25,152 nt of DNA from CAG-917 sp028724485 (GCA_028724485.1 JAQYCY010000018.1:1-25152); one strand, 5' to 3'. Positions 7,477 to 15,608 are shown, counted from the first letter of the stretch. Translations and numbers: made by a program. Notes: generated by a model not told the origin, from the sequence alone.

Positions 7477-7983
7477 TTATTTTATCTTTTCTTGTAACTT
7501 CGTTACAATGTTTGCAGTTTCCGATTCGGTTTTTAAATTAAAAATTAAATAACTGTTGCTTTTTGTTTTTACTATTGCATATTTGGACACGTTATGATAA
7601 ACATACAGCTTAAAACGTCCGTAATCGTTATTTATGAACGTACCTGCGCTAATTTTATACAAATCGCTTCCAAGCTCCTTACTGCCCTTTGTAAAACTCG
7701 AGGCAAGTGTTACAGACTCAATATCGCTTATAGAAACTTTTGTAGATTGTGTTAAAGTGGCTTCTACTTTAAGAGTATCGCCGTCGATAGTTGCGGTAAC
7801 GTCACCCACCAAAAAGATAACAAGCAATATACAAAGCAAAACCAAGGCAGCACCGCACCAAAGTGCGATTTTGCTAATTTTAATCGAATCGATTTTTTTA
7901 TCGTTTGTAGACTTTTCGGTTTTTATCTCGTTTTCGCAAGACTGCAAATCGATAAAGCTGTTTTTGTTTGAGTTATTCTTCAT
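7477..7983 (-). CDS. Single-pass membrane protein with bacterial PH-like domain
   Basis: A 168-residue protein of unknown role. A charged N-terminal cytoplasmic segment (1-37) is followed by one transmembrane helix (about 38-60), then a beta-rich domain ending in an amphipathic helix. The segment AGTFINNDYGRFKLYVYHN...YLIFNLKTESETANIVTKLQEKI resembles the small bacterial PH-like domains of gut Firmicutes membrane proteins. GAGG lies five bases before the ATG, and the gene has its own promoter and terminator. No catalytic residues are evident. The family call is by eye and moderate. Confidence 0.65.
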   Translation of the reverse strand: MKNNSNKNSFIDLQSCENEIKTEKSTNDKKIDSIKISKIALWCGAALVLLCILLVIFLVGDVTATIDGDTLKVEATLTQSTKVSISDIESVTLASSFTKGSKELGSDLYKISAGTFINNDYGRFKLYVYHNVSKYAIVKTKSNSYLIFNLKTESETANIVTKLQEKIK

Positions 7984-7998
7984 ATAAACCTCAAATTT

Positions 7999-8026
7999 AT
8001 TGTAACATAATAAGACAAATTTGCAA
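7999..8026 (-). promoter_or_regulatory. Promoter of the PH-like gene
   Basis: TTGCAA (8021-8026), a 16-bp spacer and TACAAT (7999-8004) on the minus strand. Confidence 0.6.
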
Positions 8027-8236
8027 ACATTATTTTATTAACCTTAAAAAAAAATTTATAAACCGCTACTACAAATAAAAAACGCTACACATTATTCAAG
8101 TCTTTATAATTTTTACCGAGAAATGCCTTTAAAACTAAAAACGTCTAAACTACTTAAAAAACTTAGTTAAAATTATTTAGCTAAAACTATTTAGAAAACC
8201 TCTTTATCGATTTTAAGTAATCTATTTTTTGCAACA

Positions 8237-8262
8237 AAAAACGGCTTTTAAAAGCCGTTTTT
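8237..8262 (-). terminator. Terminator of the coiled-coil/uL15-like gene
   Basis: A perfect 26-bp palindrome centred on TTTTAAAA with ACGGC/GCCGT arms lies 21 bp past the stop of the minus-strand gene and is followed by Ts on that strand. It is potentially bidirectional. Confidence 0.8.
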
Positions 8263-8283
8263 CATTGATTTGATTTACTACAA

Positions 8284-10152
8284 TTATTTTTTGTTTTCTT
8301 CCTCTTCAGACGGTTTGAAAACAAGTTTAGGAACAGTATAAACAAGTTGAACTACTCTTCCTTTTGAAGCCTTAATAGCCTTAATTGAAGCAAGTTCGAA
8401 TTCGTTTGCCGTAACCGAAAGTTTGACTTCGATATTGGCAGTTCCGACGATTGACAAGTTGTTGATACTCTTGTCGATTACGTTCTTTCTTTTAAGCGTT
8501 GACAAATCAACCGAGCCGCCATAAGGATATGCCTTTAAAATATCGGCAAGGGTCAAGGTCGCCTTATGCAAAGTTTCAGGTCTTTCGACTTCACGAAGAA
8601 TCATGCTGAATTCCTTCTTATCTTCCTTTGCTTCGAGTGCCTTCAATTTCTTTTCGGCGTTTTCCTTAGCTTTTTTGAGTTCTTCAAACATTTTTTCTTC
8701 GTCTTTCAAAGATTGTTTGAAATCAGCTTGCTTTTTCTTGACTTCCTTCGCTTCTTCTGCCTTTTCCTTGGCTACTTTATCTTTTTCGGCTTTTAAACGT
8801 TTTGCTTCTTCTTTAAGTTGAGCGTCGCGAGCTTTTTGTTCTTCTTCAAGAACCTTTTTTGTTTCGGCTTCTTGACGTTTCTTTTCTTCCAAACGAGCTT
8901 TATCTACTTCTTCTCTCGCTTTTTTTTCGGCTAAACGTTTTTGCTCTTCAATTTTTTTCTCTTTCTCGTTTTCTTCTTCTTTGGCTTTGCGAATTTTTTC
9001 TTCTTCAGCCTTTTGTTTCAAAATAATCTTAGCTCTTTCTTTTGCCGCGTTTTCGGCAGCCGCGCGGTCAAGCATAATTTCTCTTTCACGAGCAAGTCCG
9101 CGTTGACGCTCTTCTTCGACAAGACGTTTTGTGTTAGCCGCTCTTTCTTTTGCTTCTTGTTGACGAATTTTTTCTTCTTCAGCTTTAATTCTGTTTCTTT
9201 CTTTTTCGTCAGCTTTTATTTTTGCGTCTATTGCCGCTCTTTGTTTTGCACGAGTTTGTTCATACTCTTTTCTTTCGGCGGCAAGTTGTTCGGCTCTTTG
9301 TTTGTCGAGAGCTTCTTGTTCTTTAAGAGATTGAGCAATTTGAGCTTTAATAAACTTTTCGTGTTCGGCTTTTGCTCTTGCGTCCGACGAAGTGCGGAGT
9401 TGTCTTTCTTTTTCGCTCTCTTCTTGGAACTTTTTAAGAGTCATTGCCTGACGTTTTTCACGCTCTTCTCTGAACTTTTGGTCAGCCTTCATTTCGGCTT
9501 CTTTTTCTTTTTGATGTTCGGCAGCCTGACGTTGAGATTCTGCCAAAATCGACGTCATATAACGTTCACGTTCTTTTTGATAAGCCGCTCTTTCCTTTTC
9601 TCTTTCTTTGAGAATATTTTCTTGTTGCTTAGCAAATTCGGCGGCTCGCTTTTCGACGTCTTTTTGAAGAGCTTCTCTTGCCTTTTCCGATTGTTTTTGG
9701 TCGGCAATTTTTTCTTTTCTTGTTTCTTCGAGCTTCTCTTCGATAGATTGAATATAAGCTCTGGATTCCGCTCTGCGAGCTTTTTCTTGATCCGCTCTGA
9801 TTTTTTCGAGCTCTATAAGACGAGCGGCATATCTTTCCTTAGCTTGCTCTTCAAGAATACGACGTCTTTCAGCCGCCTCTTCTTCGGCTCTAAGACGTTC
9901 CATCTCTTCCTTTTCGCGTTTAGCTGCTTCGGCAATCCATTTTTCTCTTGCTTCGGCCTCGGCCTTGCGCTTCTTTTCAAGCATTTCGGCTTCCTTCATA
10001 AGTTTAGCTTTTCTTTTTGCTTCTTCGTTAGCCTCACGTTGCTTGACGTCCTCAAAACTTTGTCCGATCAAAGAATCGTCACGATGTTTCGCTTTCGCCA
10101 AACAGCGGTCGTTCAGCTTCGGTTCAGCATACTGACTTGTATATTTGCCCAT
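8284..10152 (-). CDS. Long coiled-coil protein with C-terminal uL15-like domain
   Basis: A 622-residue, highly charged cytoplasmic protein with no signal or membrane segment. After about 45 N-terminal residues, nearly 480 residues are Glu/Lys/Arg/Ala-rich helix that should form a long coiled coil or single alpha-helix. The last 90 residues are globular and resemble the C-terminal half of ribosomal protein uL15: VDLSTLKRKNVI, then LSIVGTANIEVKLSVTANEF, then AIKASKGRVV, parallel to the VDLxTLK, KILGxGEL and AIEAAGGKV blocks of L15. Because true rplO belongs in the ribosomal protein operon, this is probably a derived protein that borrowed the fold. AGGAGG lies five bases before the ATG. Low-complexity sequence can mislead searches with the helical part. 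The function is unknown. Confidence 0.8.
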   Translation of the reverse strand: MGKYTSQYAEPKLNDRCLAKAKHRDDSLIGQSFEDVKQREANEEAKRKAKLMKEAEMLEKKRKAEAEAREKWIAEAAKREKEEMERLRAEEEAAERRRILEEQAKERYAARLIELEKIRADQEKARRAESRAYIQSIEEKLEETRKEKIADQKQSEKAREALQKDVEKRAAEFAKQQENILKEREKERAAYQKERERYMTSILAESQRQAAEHQKEKEAEMKADQKFREEREKRQAMTLKKFQEESEKERQLRTSSDARAKAEHEKFIKAQIAQSLKEQEALDKQRAEQLAAERKEYEQTRAKQRAAIDAKIKADEKERNRIKAEEEKIRQQEAKERAANTKRLVEEERQRGLAREREIMLDRAAAENAAKERAKIILKQKAEEEKIRKAKEEENEKEKKIEEQKRLAEKKAREEVDKARLEEKKRQEAETKKVLEEEQKARDAQLKEEAKRLKAEKDKVAKEKAEEAKEVKKKQADFKQSLKDEEKMFEELKKAKENAEKKLKALEAKEDKKEFSMILREVERPETLHKATLTLADILKAYPYGGSVDLSTLKRKNVIDKSINNLSIVGTANIEVKLSVTANEFELASIKAIKASKGRVVQLVYTVPKLVFKPSEEEENKK

Positions 10153-10176
10153 AATTTCCTCCTAACAACGCCATAA

Positions 10177-10751
10177 CATAGTTTATAATATTGATACTGC
10201 TAATCAAATAATACTATATCTTGCTTTATTTTATCAAATATCGCAATAAATTACAATACCTTATTTAATTTTTTTTAATTTTTTATTTTTCTACATAAAA
10301 ACCGACAAAAGTGGAAAAAATTTTTCTGTCAATAGTATAATTTTAACAAATACTTAAAAAATCTTTGATTTTAATAAGCAAAATTAAAGATTTTCATTTT
10401 CAGTCATCTTTGTTTCTTGGGTTTTAATGACAAATACAACAGCAGCCTCATTAACCCGACCGCTTTAAATTTTATAAAACGCAATAAAAAACATTGAAAA
10501 ATCAACGGAACTATTTGACGACGCTATTTAAAGCAAAGTAGCTATCATTTCAATTTTAAGCAACGTGTAACATTCCATGCAATATTCTTAAAAAGCAAAA
10601 TTGCCACATATTGCCACATTAATTAGTTAAAAAACAATCAATCTACTAACTTAAAAATAATTATTCATACAATGATTATAACAAGCCGCGTAACTTATAG
10701 GTTTTATAAGATTACCGCAATACTTTATCGTTTTACTGCGCCCTTGAACAT
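10177..10751. other. Long AT-rich intergenic spacer
   Basis: About 575 bases lie between the coiled-coil gene and the tRNA terminator, with no open frame, RNA or mobile-element signature that I recognise. The end near 10177-10260 must hold the promoter of the minus-strand coiled-coil gene; TATAAA and TATTAT-like boxes are present but I could not pair one with a convincing -35. A direct repeat ATTGCCACAT occurs twice in a row at about 10600-10620. Confidence 0.6.
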
Positions 10752-10785
10752 AAAAAAACCTAAAACATAAATGTTTTAGGTTTTT
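10752..10785 (-). terminator. Terminator of tRNA-Ala
   Basis: A 15-bp stem (AAAACCTAAAACAT type arms) with a tiny loop begins at the last base of the tRNA's CCA end and runs into seven Ts on the minus strand. Confidence 0.85.
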
Positions 10786-10860
10786 GGTGGAGCTAATGGG
10801 ATTCGAACCCACGGCCTATGCGTTGCGAACGCATCGCTCTACCAACTGAGCCATAGCCCC
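10785..10860 (-). tRNA. tRNA-Ala (anticodon CGC)
   Basis: A 76-nt cloverleaf on the minus strand. It has acceptor GGGGCTA/TAGCTCC, D arm GCTC-AGTTGGTA-GAGC, anticodon stem ATGCG/CGCAT with loop TTCGCAA (anticodon CGC, reading GCG), T arm with TTCGAAT, discriminator A and an encoded CCA end. The third acceptor pair is G3-U70, the wobble pair that is the main identity element for alanyl-tRNA synthetase, which confirms the alanine assignment. I see no strong promoter directly upstream; a terminator-like hairpin ends two bases before the 5' end. Confidence 0.97.
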
Positions 10861-10862
10861 AT

Positions 10863-10885
10863 ATAAAAGCCCGATGGGCTTTTAT
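10863..10885 (-). terminator. Hairpin between lipase and tRNA-Ala, probable lipase terminator
   Basis: A 10-bp stem (ATAAAAGCCC/GGGCTTTTAT) with a 3-nt loop, followed on the minus strand by TAT and then the tRNA. It could end lipase transcripts, or sit in the 5' leader of the tRNA precursor. Confidence 0.6.
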
Positions 10886-11049
10886 TGTTATTAAGTTATT
10901 GAAACAAATTTTCAAAGCGTCATTATTCAATCTGTACATATGTGATTTTAACGACACTACGCAACTACGCTTTAGCGACGTGCAATATAGTTTTTGCCAC
11001 ATATTTCATAACGGCTTTAAAATTTAGTAATCATCGACAACAAAACTTA

Positions 11050-12795
11050 TTATTGTTTGTCATTTAAATCTTCGCCGTTAATTTCGGCAGTTTCCGACTT
11101 CCCGCCTTTGCGTTTAACCGCAACGCCGACTGTGATTGCCATTGCTACAAGCACAACGCTCATTACGACGCCCATAACGATTGCCGTAATCTTTTGATCT
11201 TTTGAAATTTCGGTAGTTGCAGATTGAGGTCTGCCGCTTCCCGAGCCTAAGCTCAAAACGATTTCCGAGTCGGTATTCTTCACATAGCTCGGAAGAATTT
11301 CTTCAACGTATGCAAGTCCCGTTAAAAATCTCGGAGCGTATCCGTTCAAGCCGTCGCAAGAGTCGTTGAGCAACGGACCGTGTTTTACTCCGAAAACGAG
11401 ATGAGCGTTTTTAACGTTCAACTCTTGACCTGCCGTTGCGCTACGAGCCGGAACAGTACCGTCGCCTGCGCCATAGAATTTGCCGTCTTTGTATCCTGCA
11501 ATCTTTTGACCCGTACCCGACGATTGTCCATCGTCTCTGCCGTTTATGTAGCGGTCGTAAATTGTACCTTCTGCGCTGAATTCGCTCAAATCACTATCGG
11601 CGTAATCAAGTTTCCAGTTCCCGTTTTCGGCAGTCATCAAATGCGTAACGCTACAAGTAGAAACTCCGACGCCTAAAACGTATTCAGTCGGAACGAGTTG
11701 AGAAACGTGAACCTTTTCGGTAGACGTAGCGTCTTCAACCCAATACCCGAGTTCGCTGTCATATTTAGCATTGACGTAAAACGATTCTTGATAGCTCTTC
11801 AAGTTTTTGATGTAATCTTTTACGTTACCTTTTGAGTCTTTTGCCCAAGATTGATTGCAAAGAGCTTTATAAAACTCTTCATAAGTCAATGCGCGTCCGT
11901 CGATAGTAATAGGCGACGTTCCGACTGCATATAAATCAAAATATTTCGCGTCAGGCAAAAGTTCGACAATCGAAGGAATTGTACGAGCAACTTCCGCAAG
12001 ATTGAATTCAAGACCCATTGCTTTCAAAATCGGTTTTAATGAAGCAAAAGCGTCTTCACTGAACAAGTTGGTGATTGCATCCATACTTCCGAGAAACGGA
12101 GCGCCAAACGGAACGAAAAGTTCGACCTTTGCTCTATTTTCGGCTTTTTGAAGCCAATTCGAAACTACAAGTCCGCCCATCGAGTGGGTATAGAATTGAA
12201 CTTTCTCATAACCGCACTTGTTAATGAAATTTTCAAGATGTTTTGCCGACTCTACGTTGGACTGACGCCAATCATATTGCCAAACCAAAACGTCGTATTG
12301 TTCGTGATAATATCCGTAAAGAATTTCCCAAAGATAGCCCATTCCGCCAAAACTGTCGGCAGGGTTAGAGCTTTGCATATTGCACACTCTACCCAAGGTA
12401 TTAGGAACGCCCTCTTCGTCACAGCCGAGATATTCGAGCAAAATGTTTTGCAGCAAACCTTTTTTGGTTTCGATATACTCTGCGTTTCCCCTTTCGCTAT
12501 CAGGATATTTATCGTTCAAAGCGTTGAGTCTGGACGTGTATATTTCGGCAAGTCTTAAAAAGCCTGTCGGACACCACATAGGTTTGTCGGTAGATTCTTC
12601 ATATAATGCGCTTGCCATAAGCCCCGGAATCAAAATCATAGCCTTGTTTTTTGTTGGCGTATAATTCTCTTCGTAAATTGCGCCCTTAGCTTTATCTGTA
12701 ACGTTGTCGTTATCGGTGCAAGCGGTAAGCACTGCAAGCAACGCTGTAAAAATAGCTACCGTTAAAAGTAATGCAAGTACTCTTTTAGATTTCAT
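11050..12795 (-). CDS. LCAT-like alpha/beta-hydrolase lipoprotein (probable lipase/acyltransferase)
   Basis: A 581-residue exported esterase of the lecithin:cholesterol acyltransferase type, which cleaves or transfers acyl chains of lipids. The N-terminus is a lipoprotein signal with lipobox LTAC (Cys26). LIPGLMAS (55-62) is the oxyanion strand region, WQYDWR (172-177) is typical of LCAT proteins, and THSMGG holds nucleophile Ser205. GAGDGTVP supplies Asp445 and VKHGP His472, completing a plausible triad. A transmembrane helix (about 535-558) and a short charged tail end the protein, so it may be anchored at both ends. A GGGGG ribosome binding site lies four bases before the ATG. It starts 36 bp after rpsU with no terminator between, so it may share the rpsU transcript. 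The substrate is unknown. Confidence 0.87.
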   Translation of the reverse strand: MKSKRVLALLLTVAIFTALLAVLTACTDNDNVTDKAKGAIYEENYTPTKNKAMILIPGLMASALYEESTDKPMWCPTGFLRLAEIYTSRLNALNDKYPDSERGNAEYIETKKGLLQNILLEYLGCDEEGVPNTLGRVCNMQSSNPADSFGGMGYLWEILYGYYHEQYDVLVWQYDWRQSNVESAKHLENFINKCGYEKVQFYTHSMGGLVVSNWLQKAENRAKVELFVPFGAPFLGSMDAITNLFSEDAFASLKPILKAMGLEFNLAEVARTIPSIVELLPDAKYFDLYAVGTSPITIDGRALTYEEFYKALCNQSWAKDSKGNVKDYIKNLKSYQESFYVNAKYDSELGYWVEDATSTEKVHVSQLVPTEYVLGVGVSTCSVTHLMTAENGNWKLDYADSDLSEFSAEGTIYDRYINGRDDGQSSGTGQKIAGYKDGKFYGAGDGTVPARSATAGQELNVKNAHLVFGVKHGPLLNDSCDGLNGYAPRFLTGLAYVEEILPSYVKNTDSEIVLSLGSGSGRPQSATTEISKDQKITAIVMGVVMSVVLVAMAITVGVAVKRKGGKSETAEINGEDLNDKQ

Positions 12796-12831
12796 AAAAC
12801 CCCCTTATCATTTAGTTTTACGATTAAAAGA

Positions 12832-13011
12832 TTATGCTTTATACATTCTCTTTCTGGCTGCTTCAGCCTTCTTTTTACGTTTGATCGATGGCTTTTCATA
12901 AGCCTCTCTCTTTCTCAAATCGCCAATGATACCATCTCTTGCGCACTTTCTTTTAAAACGACGAATAGCGCTTTCCAAAGATTCGTTTTCACCTACTTTG
13001 ACCGTTGACAT
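12832..13011 (-). CDS. rpsU: 30S ribosomal protein S21 (bS21)
   Basis: bS21 joins the small subunit late and assists initiation near the anti-Shine-Dalgarno region of 16S rRNA. The 59-residue product starts MSTVKVGENESLESAIRRFKR and has the basic C-terminal tail KRKKKAEAARKRMYK. I chose the ATG at 13011: AAGGAGG lies eight bases upstream, and the in-frame GTG at 13020 overlaps that site. A consensus promoter and a small leader hairpin precede it. The position downstream of the dnaK-prmA-rsmE-mtaB block is standard in Firmicutes. Confidence 0.97.
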   Translation of the reverse strand: MSTVKVGENESLESAIRRFKRKCARDGIIGDLRKREAYEKPSIKRKKKAEAARKRMYKA

Positions 13012-13035
13012 TGTATTCACCTCCTTTGAGAAAAG

Positions 13036-13054
13036 ACTGTGGTTTTCACACAGT
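13036..13054 (-). promoter_or_regulatory. Leader hairpin before rpsU
   Basis: A 6-bp stem (ACTGTG/CACAGT) with a 7-nt loop lies in the rpsU leader, about ten bases before the AAGGAGG. It has no T-run, so it is not a terminator. A role in rpsU control is only a possibility. Confidence 0.4.
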
Positions 13055-13058
13055 GCCT

Positions 13059-13087
13059 ATTTTACACTTTGACAAAAAACTTGTCAA
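13059..13087 (-). promoter_or_regulatory. Promoter of rpsU
   Basis: A perfect TTGACA (13082-13087), a 17-bp spacer and TAAAAT (13059-13064) with an upstream TG. This is one of the strongest promoters in the window and would also drive the lipase if transcription reads through. Confidence 0.9.
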
Positions 13088-13103
13088 CTGTTTAAACGAG
13101 CTT

Positions 13104-13445
13104 TTAAGCCATCTTATCAGCTAATTGCTGACCGCCGAGAATATGAATATGAAGATGCTCCACGCTTTGGCAAGCGTCTTTACCCTTATTCGATACAAGT
13201 CTGAAACCGCCGCTAAGTCCCAATTCGTCAACCATAGTCGACAATTTCTTTATGCACTTAGCCAAAATGACGGCTTGATTGTCGGTCATTTCGACGATAT
13301 TCGCAAAATGCTCTTTCGGTAAAAGTAAATAATGAATTTCGGCTTGCGGCGCAATATCTTTTATAATCAACATATCGTCGTCTTCGTAAATTTTTGTCGA
13401 AGGAATTTCACCTTTAATGATTTTGCAAAACAAACAGTTTTCCAT
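13104..13445 (-). CDS. HIT-family nucleotide-binding protein (HinT-like)
   Basis: A 113-residue histidine-triad protein, probably a purine nucleoside phosphoramidase acting on adenosine 5'-phosphoramidate-type substrates in the cytoplasm. The triad HLHIHIL puts His97, His99 and His101 in the active site. CLFC (Cys4, Cys7) is the usual N-terminal zinc-site half of this group, and the IIKGEIPS block is typical. AAAGGAG lies five bases before the ATG. It ends 17 bases before the rpsU promoter. Confidence 0.93.
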   Translation of the reverse strand: MENCLFCKIIKGEIPSTKIYEDDDMLIIKDIAPQAEIHYLLLPKEHFANIVEMTDNQAVILAKCIKKLSTMVDELGLSGGFRLVSNKGKDACQSVEHLHIHILGGQQLADKMA

Positions 13446-13455
13446 AATAACTCCT

Positions 13456-13499
13456 TTATTTCTTTGAATATGTTTATTACTTGTTATTTCTTTGAATAT
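13456..13499. repeat. Two identical 16-bp direct repeats upstream of HIT
   Basis: TTATTTCTTTGAATAT occurs at 13456-13471 and 13484-13499, 28 bp apart. The first copy ends just short of the HIT ribosome binding site. The 13500-13659 part of this spacer is AT-rich, with no clear terminator for mtaB. Confidence 0.7.
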
Positions 13500-13659
13500 A
13501 TTTTAACTTGCTCTTCATTTTAGATAATAGTTTTTCAGTTTAAACTTTTTGAATGCAATGCGTAACAAAAACACGATTTGCGGTTTAAAATTTAGCTATA
13601 TGTTTAAATATGCATTGTCACTATACCTAACAAAAACCATAATACTACTTTTTATCAGG

Positions 13660-14892
13660 TCATTTCAAGCCGTCGCGATAAATTTCGGAAGGAACAATCG
13701 TTTTTATTTCCCCTGCCTTTCCGTCGCCGTAAACGGTTATGTAATTTTCGGAATGTCCGCACATTTTTCCGTTCGCACGATTTTCAAAAAGCACTTCAAG
13801 CGGTTTTCCGATAAATTGCGAATTGTACGCCGTTTTCAATTCTTGTTTTAAAAGGCTCATTTTGCGTTGTCTTTCAAGCAAAACTTCTCCGCCAAGCGGT
13901 TTTAGTTTGAAAGCGACAGTCTTCTCTCTCGGTGAAAAAGTAAAAACGTGTATATCGGCAAATCCTACTTTTTTTGCAAATTCGTAAGATTCGTTAAAAT
14001 CGTCTTCGGTTTCGGTCGGGTATCCGACTATTATATCGGTTGTAATTGCCGCCATAGGGAAATAACGCCTTATAAGTTCGACGGCAGCGTAATACTCCTC
14101 TGCCGTATAATGTCTGTTCATCGCTTTAAGCGTTGCATTTGCGCCGCTTTGAAGGGATAAATGAAAATGCGGACAAAAATGTTTAAGTTCTTTAAGGGCA
14201 AGTAAAAAATCATCGTCGATGACGCCCACTTCAAGCGAACCGAGCCTTATCCTGACGTCAAAATTCCGAACCGCTTTTATAAGGTCGGTAAGGTTAAGCC
14301 CTATATCCAAGCCGTAAGCCGATAAATTTATACCTGTAAGTACGATTTCTTTTGTGGTTTTTACGGCTTCTTCTATCTCTAAGGCGACGTTTTTCAAATC
14401 ACGACTTCTGCTTCTGCCTCGCATATAAGGCACTAGGCAATAGTTGCAAAAATTGTTGCAACCGTCCTGCACTTTCAAATAGTGTCGCGTTCTAAGGCTT
14501 AAAGCAACGCCCGTTTCTTCAAACGTCGAAGCTGTCGGGTTGCAGCCGCAAGCGGATTCGGATAGGTTCTCAAAATTTATGAGCGCAAGTTTGTTCGCCG
14601 TTCCCGAAACGTATACCACGTTGTCTTTAATTCTGAACTGTTCCGCATCGTTTTGCGACGCACAGCCGCATACAAAAATTTTACAGGCAGGATTTAAAGA
14701 TTTAGCTCTTTGAACGGCTTGACGGGATTTCCTTTCTGCCTCGTTTGTCACGGCGCAAGTGTTGATAATGTAAACGTCGGCAAATTCAAGCGTTTCGGTC
14801 ACGTCGTAACCTTTCTTTTTAAGTCCGCTGACTATTGCGTCGCTGTCATATTGATTGACTTTGCAACCTAAAGTAAAAACGCAAACTTTCAT
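13660..14892 (-). CDS. mtaB: tRNA (N6-threonylcarbamoyladenosine-37) methylthiotransferase MtaB
   Basis: A radical-SAM enzyme that adds a methylthio group to t6A at position 37 of tRNAs reading ANN codons. The N-terminal methylthiotransferase domain has cysteines in TLGCKVN (Cys10), INTCAV (Cys46) and CGCAS (Cys77) for the auxiliary cluster. The radical-SAM motif GCNNFCNYC holds Cys145, Cys149 and Cys152. A C-terminal TRAM-like domain follows. Length (410 residues) and FTLGCKVNQYD favour MtaB over MiaB or RimO. Its ATG overlaps the rsmE stop codon as ATGA, with GGGGGAG eight bases upstream, so the two are translationally coupled. Confidence 0.93.
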   Translation of the reverse strand: MKVCVFTLGCKVNQYDSDAIVSGLKKKGYDVTETLEFADVYIINTCAVTNEAERKSRQAVQRAKSLNPACKIFVCGCASQNDAEQFRIKDNVVYVSGTANKLALINFENLSESACGCNPTASTFEETGVALSLRTRHYLKVQDGCNNFCNYCLVPYMRGRSRSRDLKNVALEIEEAVKTTKEIVLTGINLSAYGLDIGLNLTDLIKAVRNFDVRIRLGSLEVGVIDDDFLLALKELKHFCPHFHLSLQSGANATLKAMNRHYTAEEYYAAVELIRRYFPMAAITTDIIVGYPTETEDDFNESYEFAKKVGFADIHVFTFSPREKTVAFKLKPLGGEVLLERQRKMSLLKQELKTAYNSQFIGKPLEVLFENRANGKMCGHSENYITVYGDGKAGEIKTIVPSEIYRDGLK

Positions 14893-15608
14893 ACGTCCAT
14901 CTCCCCCGCCTTATACAAAACTAATGCGCAAGCAACGATAGACGCGGTTTCCGCTCTCAAAATTCTTTTTCCGAGCGATAAAATTTTTGCTCCGCTCTTT
15001 TTAGCTTTATCGACTTCTTCCTTTGTAAAGCCGCCTTCGCTACCCACAACGATTGCGATTTTTTTGCCCGATATATCCGTTTTTGAAATAGACGTCATAT
15101 CTTCGTCTTCGTAAAAAAAGCAAACTTCGTCGAAATCTTTAAAACGCGATAACATTTCGTCAAAACTTATCGCTTCGTCTACGACGGACAAGAACGCCGA
15201 GCCGCATTGCTTTGCCGCTTCAAACGAAATTCTTGTTCCGCGTTCCGCATTAAACTGCTTTTCGGCAGTATTATGCGAAACGAAAGGAATGACTTTTTTT
15301 ATTCCGAGTTCGACGCATTTTTGAATTACAAGGTCGAGCTTTCCGCCTTTCAAAACCGACGGAAAAAGCGTAATATCGCAAACAGGTTCGCATATTTTTA
15401 CGCTTTCGTCTATCTTAGCTTTCGCCTCTTTATCCGAAATTTCGGTCAACGTGCAATAATGCTCGTATCCGTCGTTAAAGCAAACGATAATTTTATAGCC
15501 GACTTTCATTCTCAGCACTTTTTTTAAATGCAAAAACTCGTCGCCGGTTAAGGTGACGATATCGCCGTTTCTGAAATTCGGTTCGATAAAAAATCGTCTT
15601 AATTCCAT
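14889..15608 (-). CDS. rsmE: 16S rRNA (uracil-1498-N3)-methyltransferase RsmE
   Basis: A SPOUT-class, SAM-dependent enzyme methylating U1498 in the decoding region of 16S rRNA. The N-terminal PUA-like part has GDEFLHLKKVLRMKVG (22-37). The C-terminal knot has VVGSEGGFTKEE and LGKRILRAETA, the SAM-binding signature. The length of 239 residues is normal. It overlaps prmA by 10 bp and mtaB by 4 bp, so it is part of one tightly coupled operon. Confidence 0.95.
   Translation of the reverse strand: MELRRFFIEPNFRNGDIVTLTGDEFLHLKKVLRMKVGYKIIVCFNDGYEHYCTLTEISDKEAKAKIDESVKICEPVCDITLFPSVLKGGKLDLVIQKCVELGIKKVIPFVSHNTAEKQFNAERGTRISFEAAKQCGSAFLSVVDEAISFDEMLSRFKDFDEVCFFYEDEDMTSISKTDISGKKIAIVVGSEGGFTKEEVDKAKKSGAKILSLGKRILRAETASIVACALVLYKAGEMDV

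Noticed and set aside
8284..10152. The coiled-coil protein as the TonB/TolA-like or SMC family suggested by its charged helix
   Set aside because: Low-complexity helices give spurious matches; there is no membrane segment, ATP-binding motif or hinge domain, and the C-terminus fits uL15 better.
8941..10176. A 411-residue Phe/Leu-rich open frame on the plus strand opposite the coiled-coil gene
   Set aside because: It is the antisense reading of Glu/Lys codons (TTC, CTT, TTT); the minus-strand frame has a ribosome binding site, a terminator and a recognisable C-terminal domain.
10177..10751. The long spacer as a decayed gene or mobile element
   Set aside because: There are stops in all frames, no terminal inverted repeats and no transposase fragment that I can recognise.
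10793..11002. A 69-residue minus-strand open frame running through the tRNA
   Set aside because: It includes the tRNA-Ala sequence and its leader and has no ribosome binding site.
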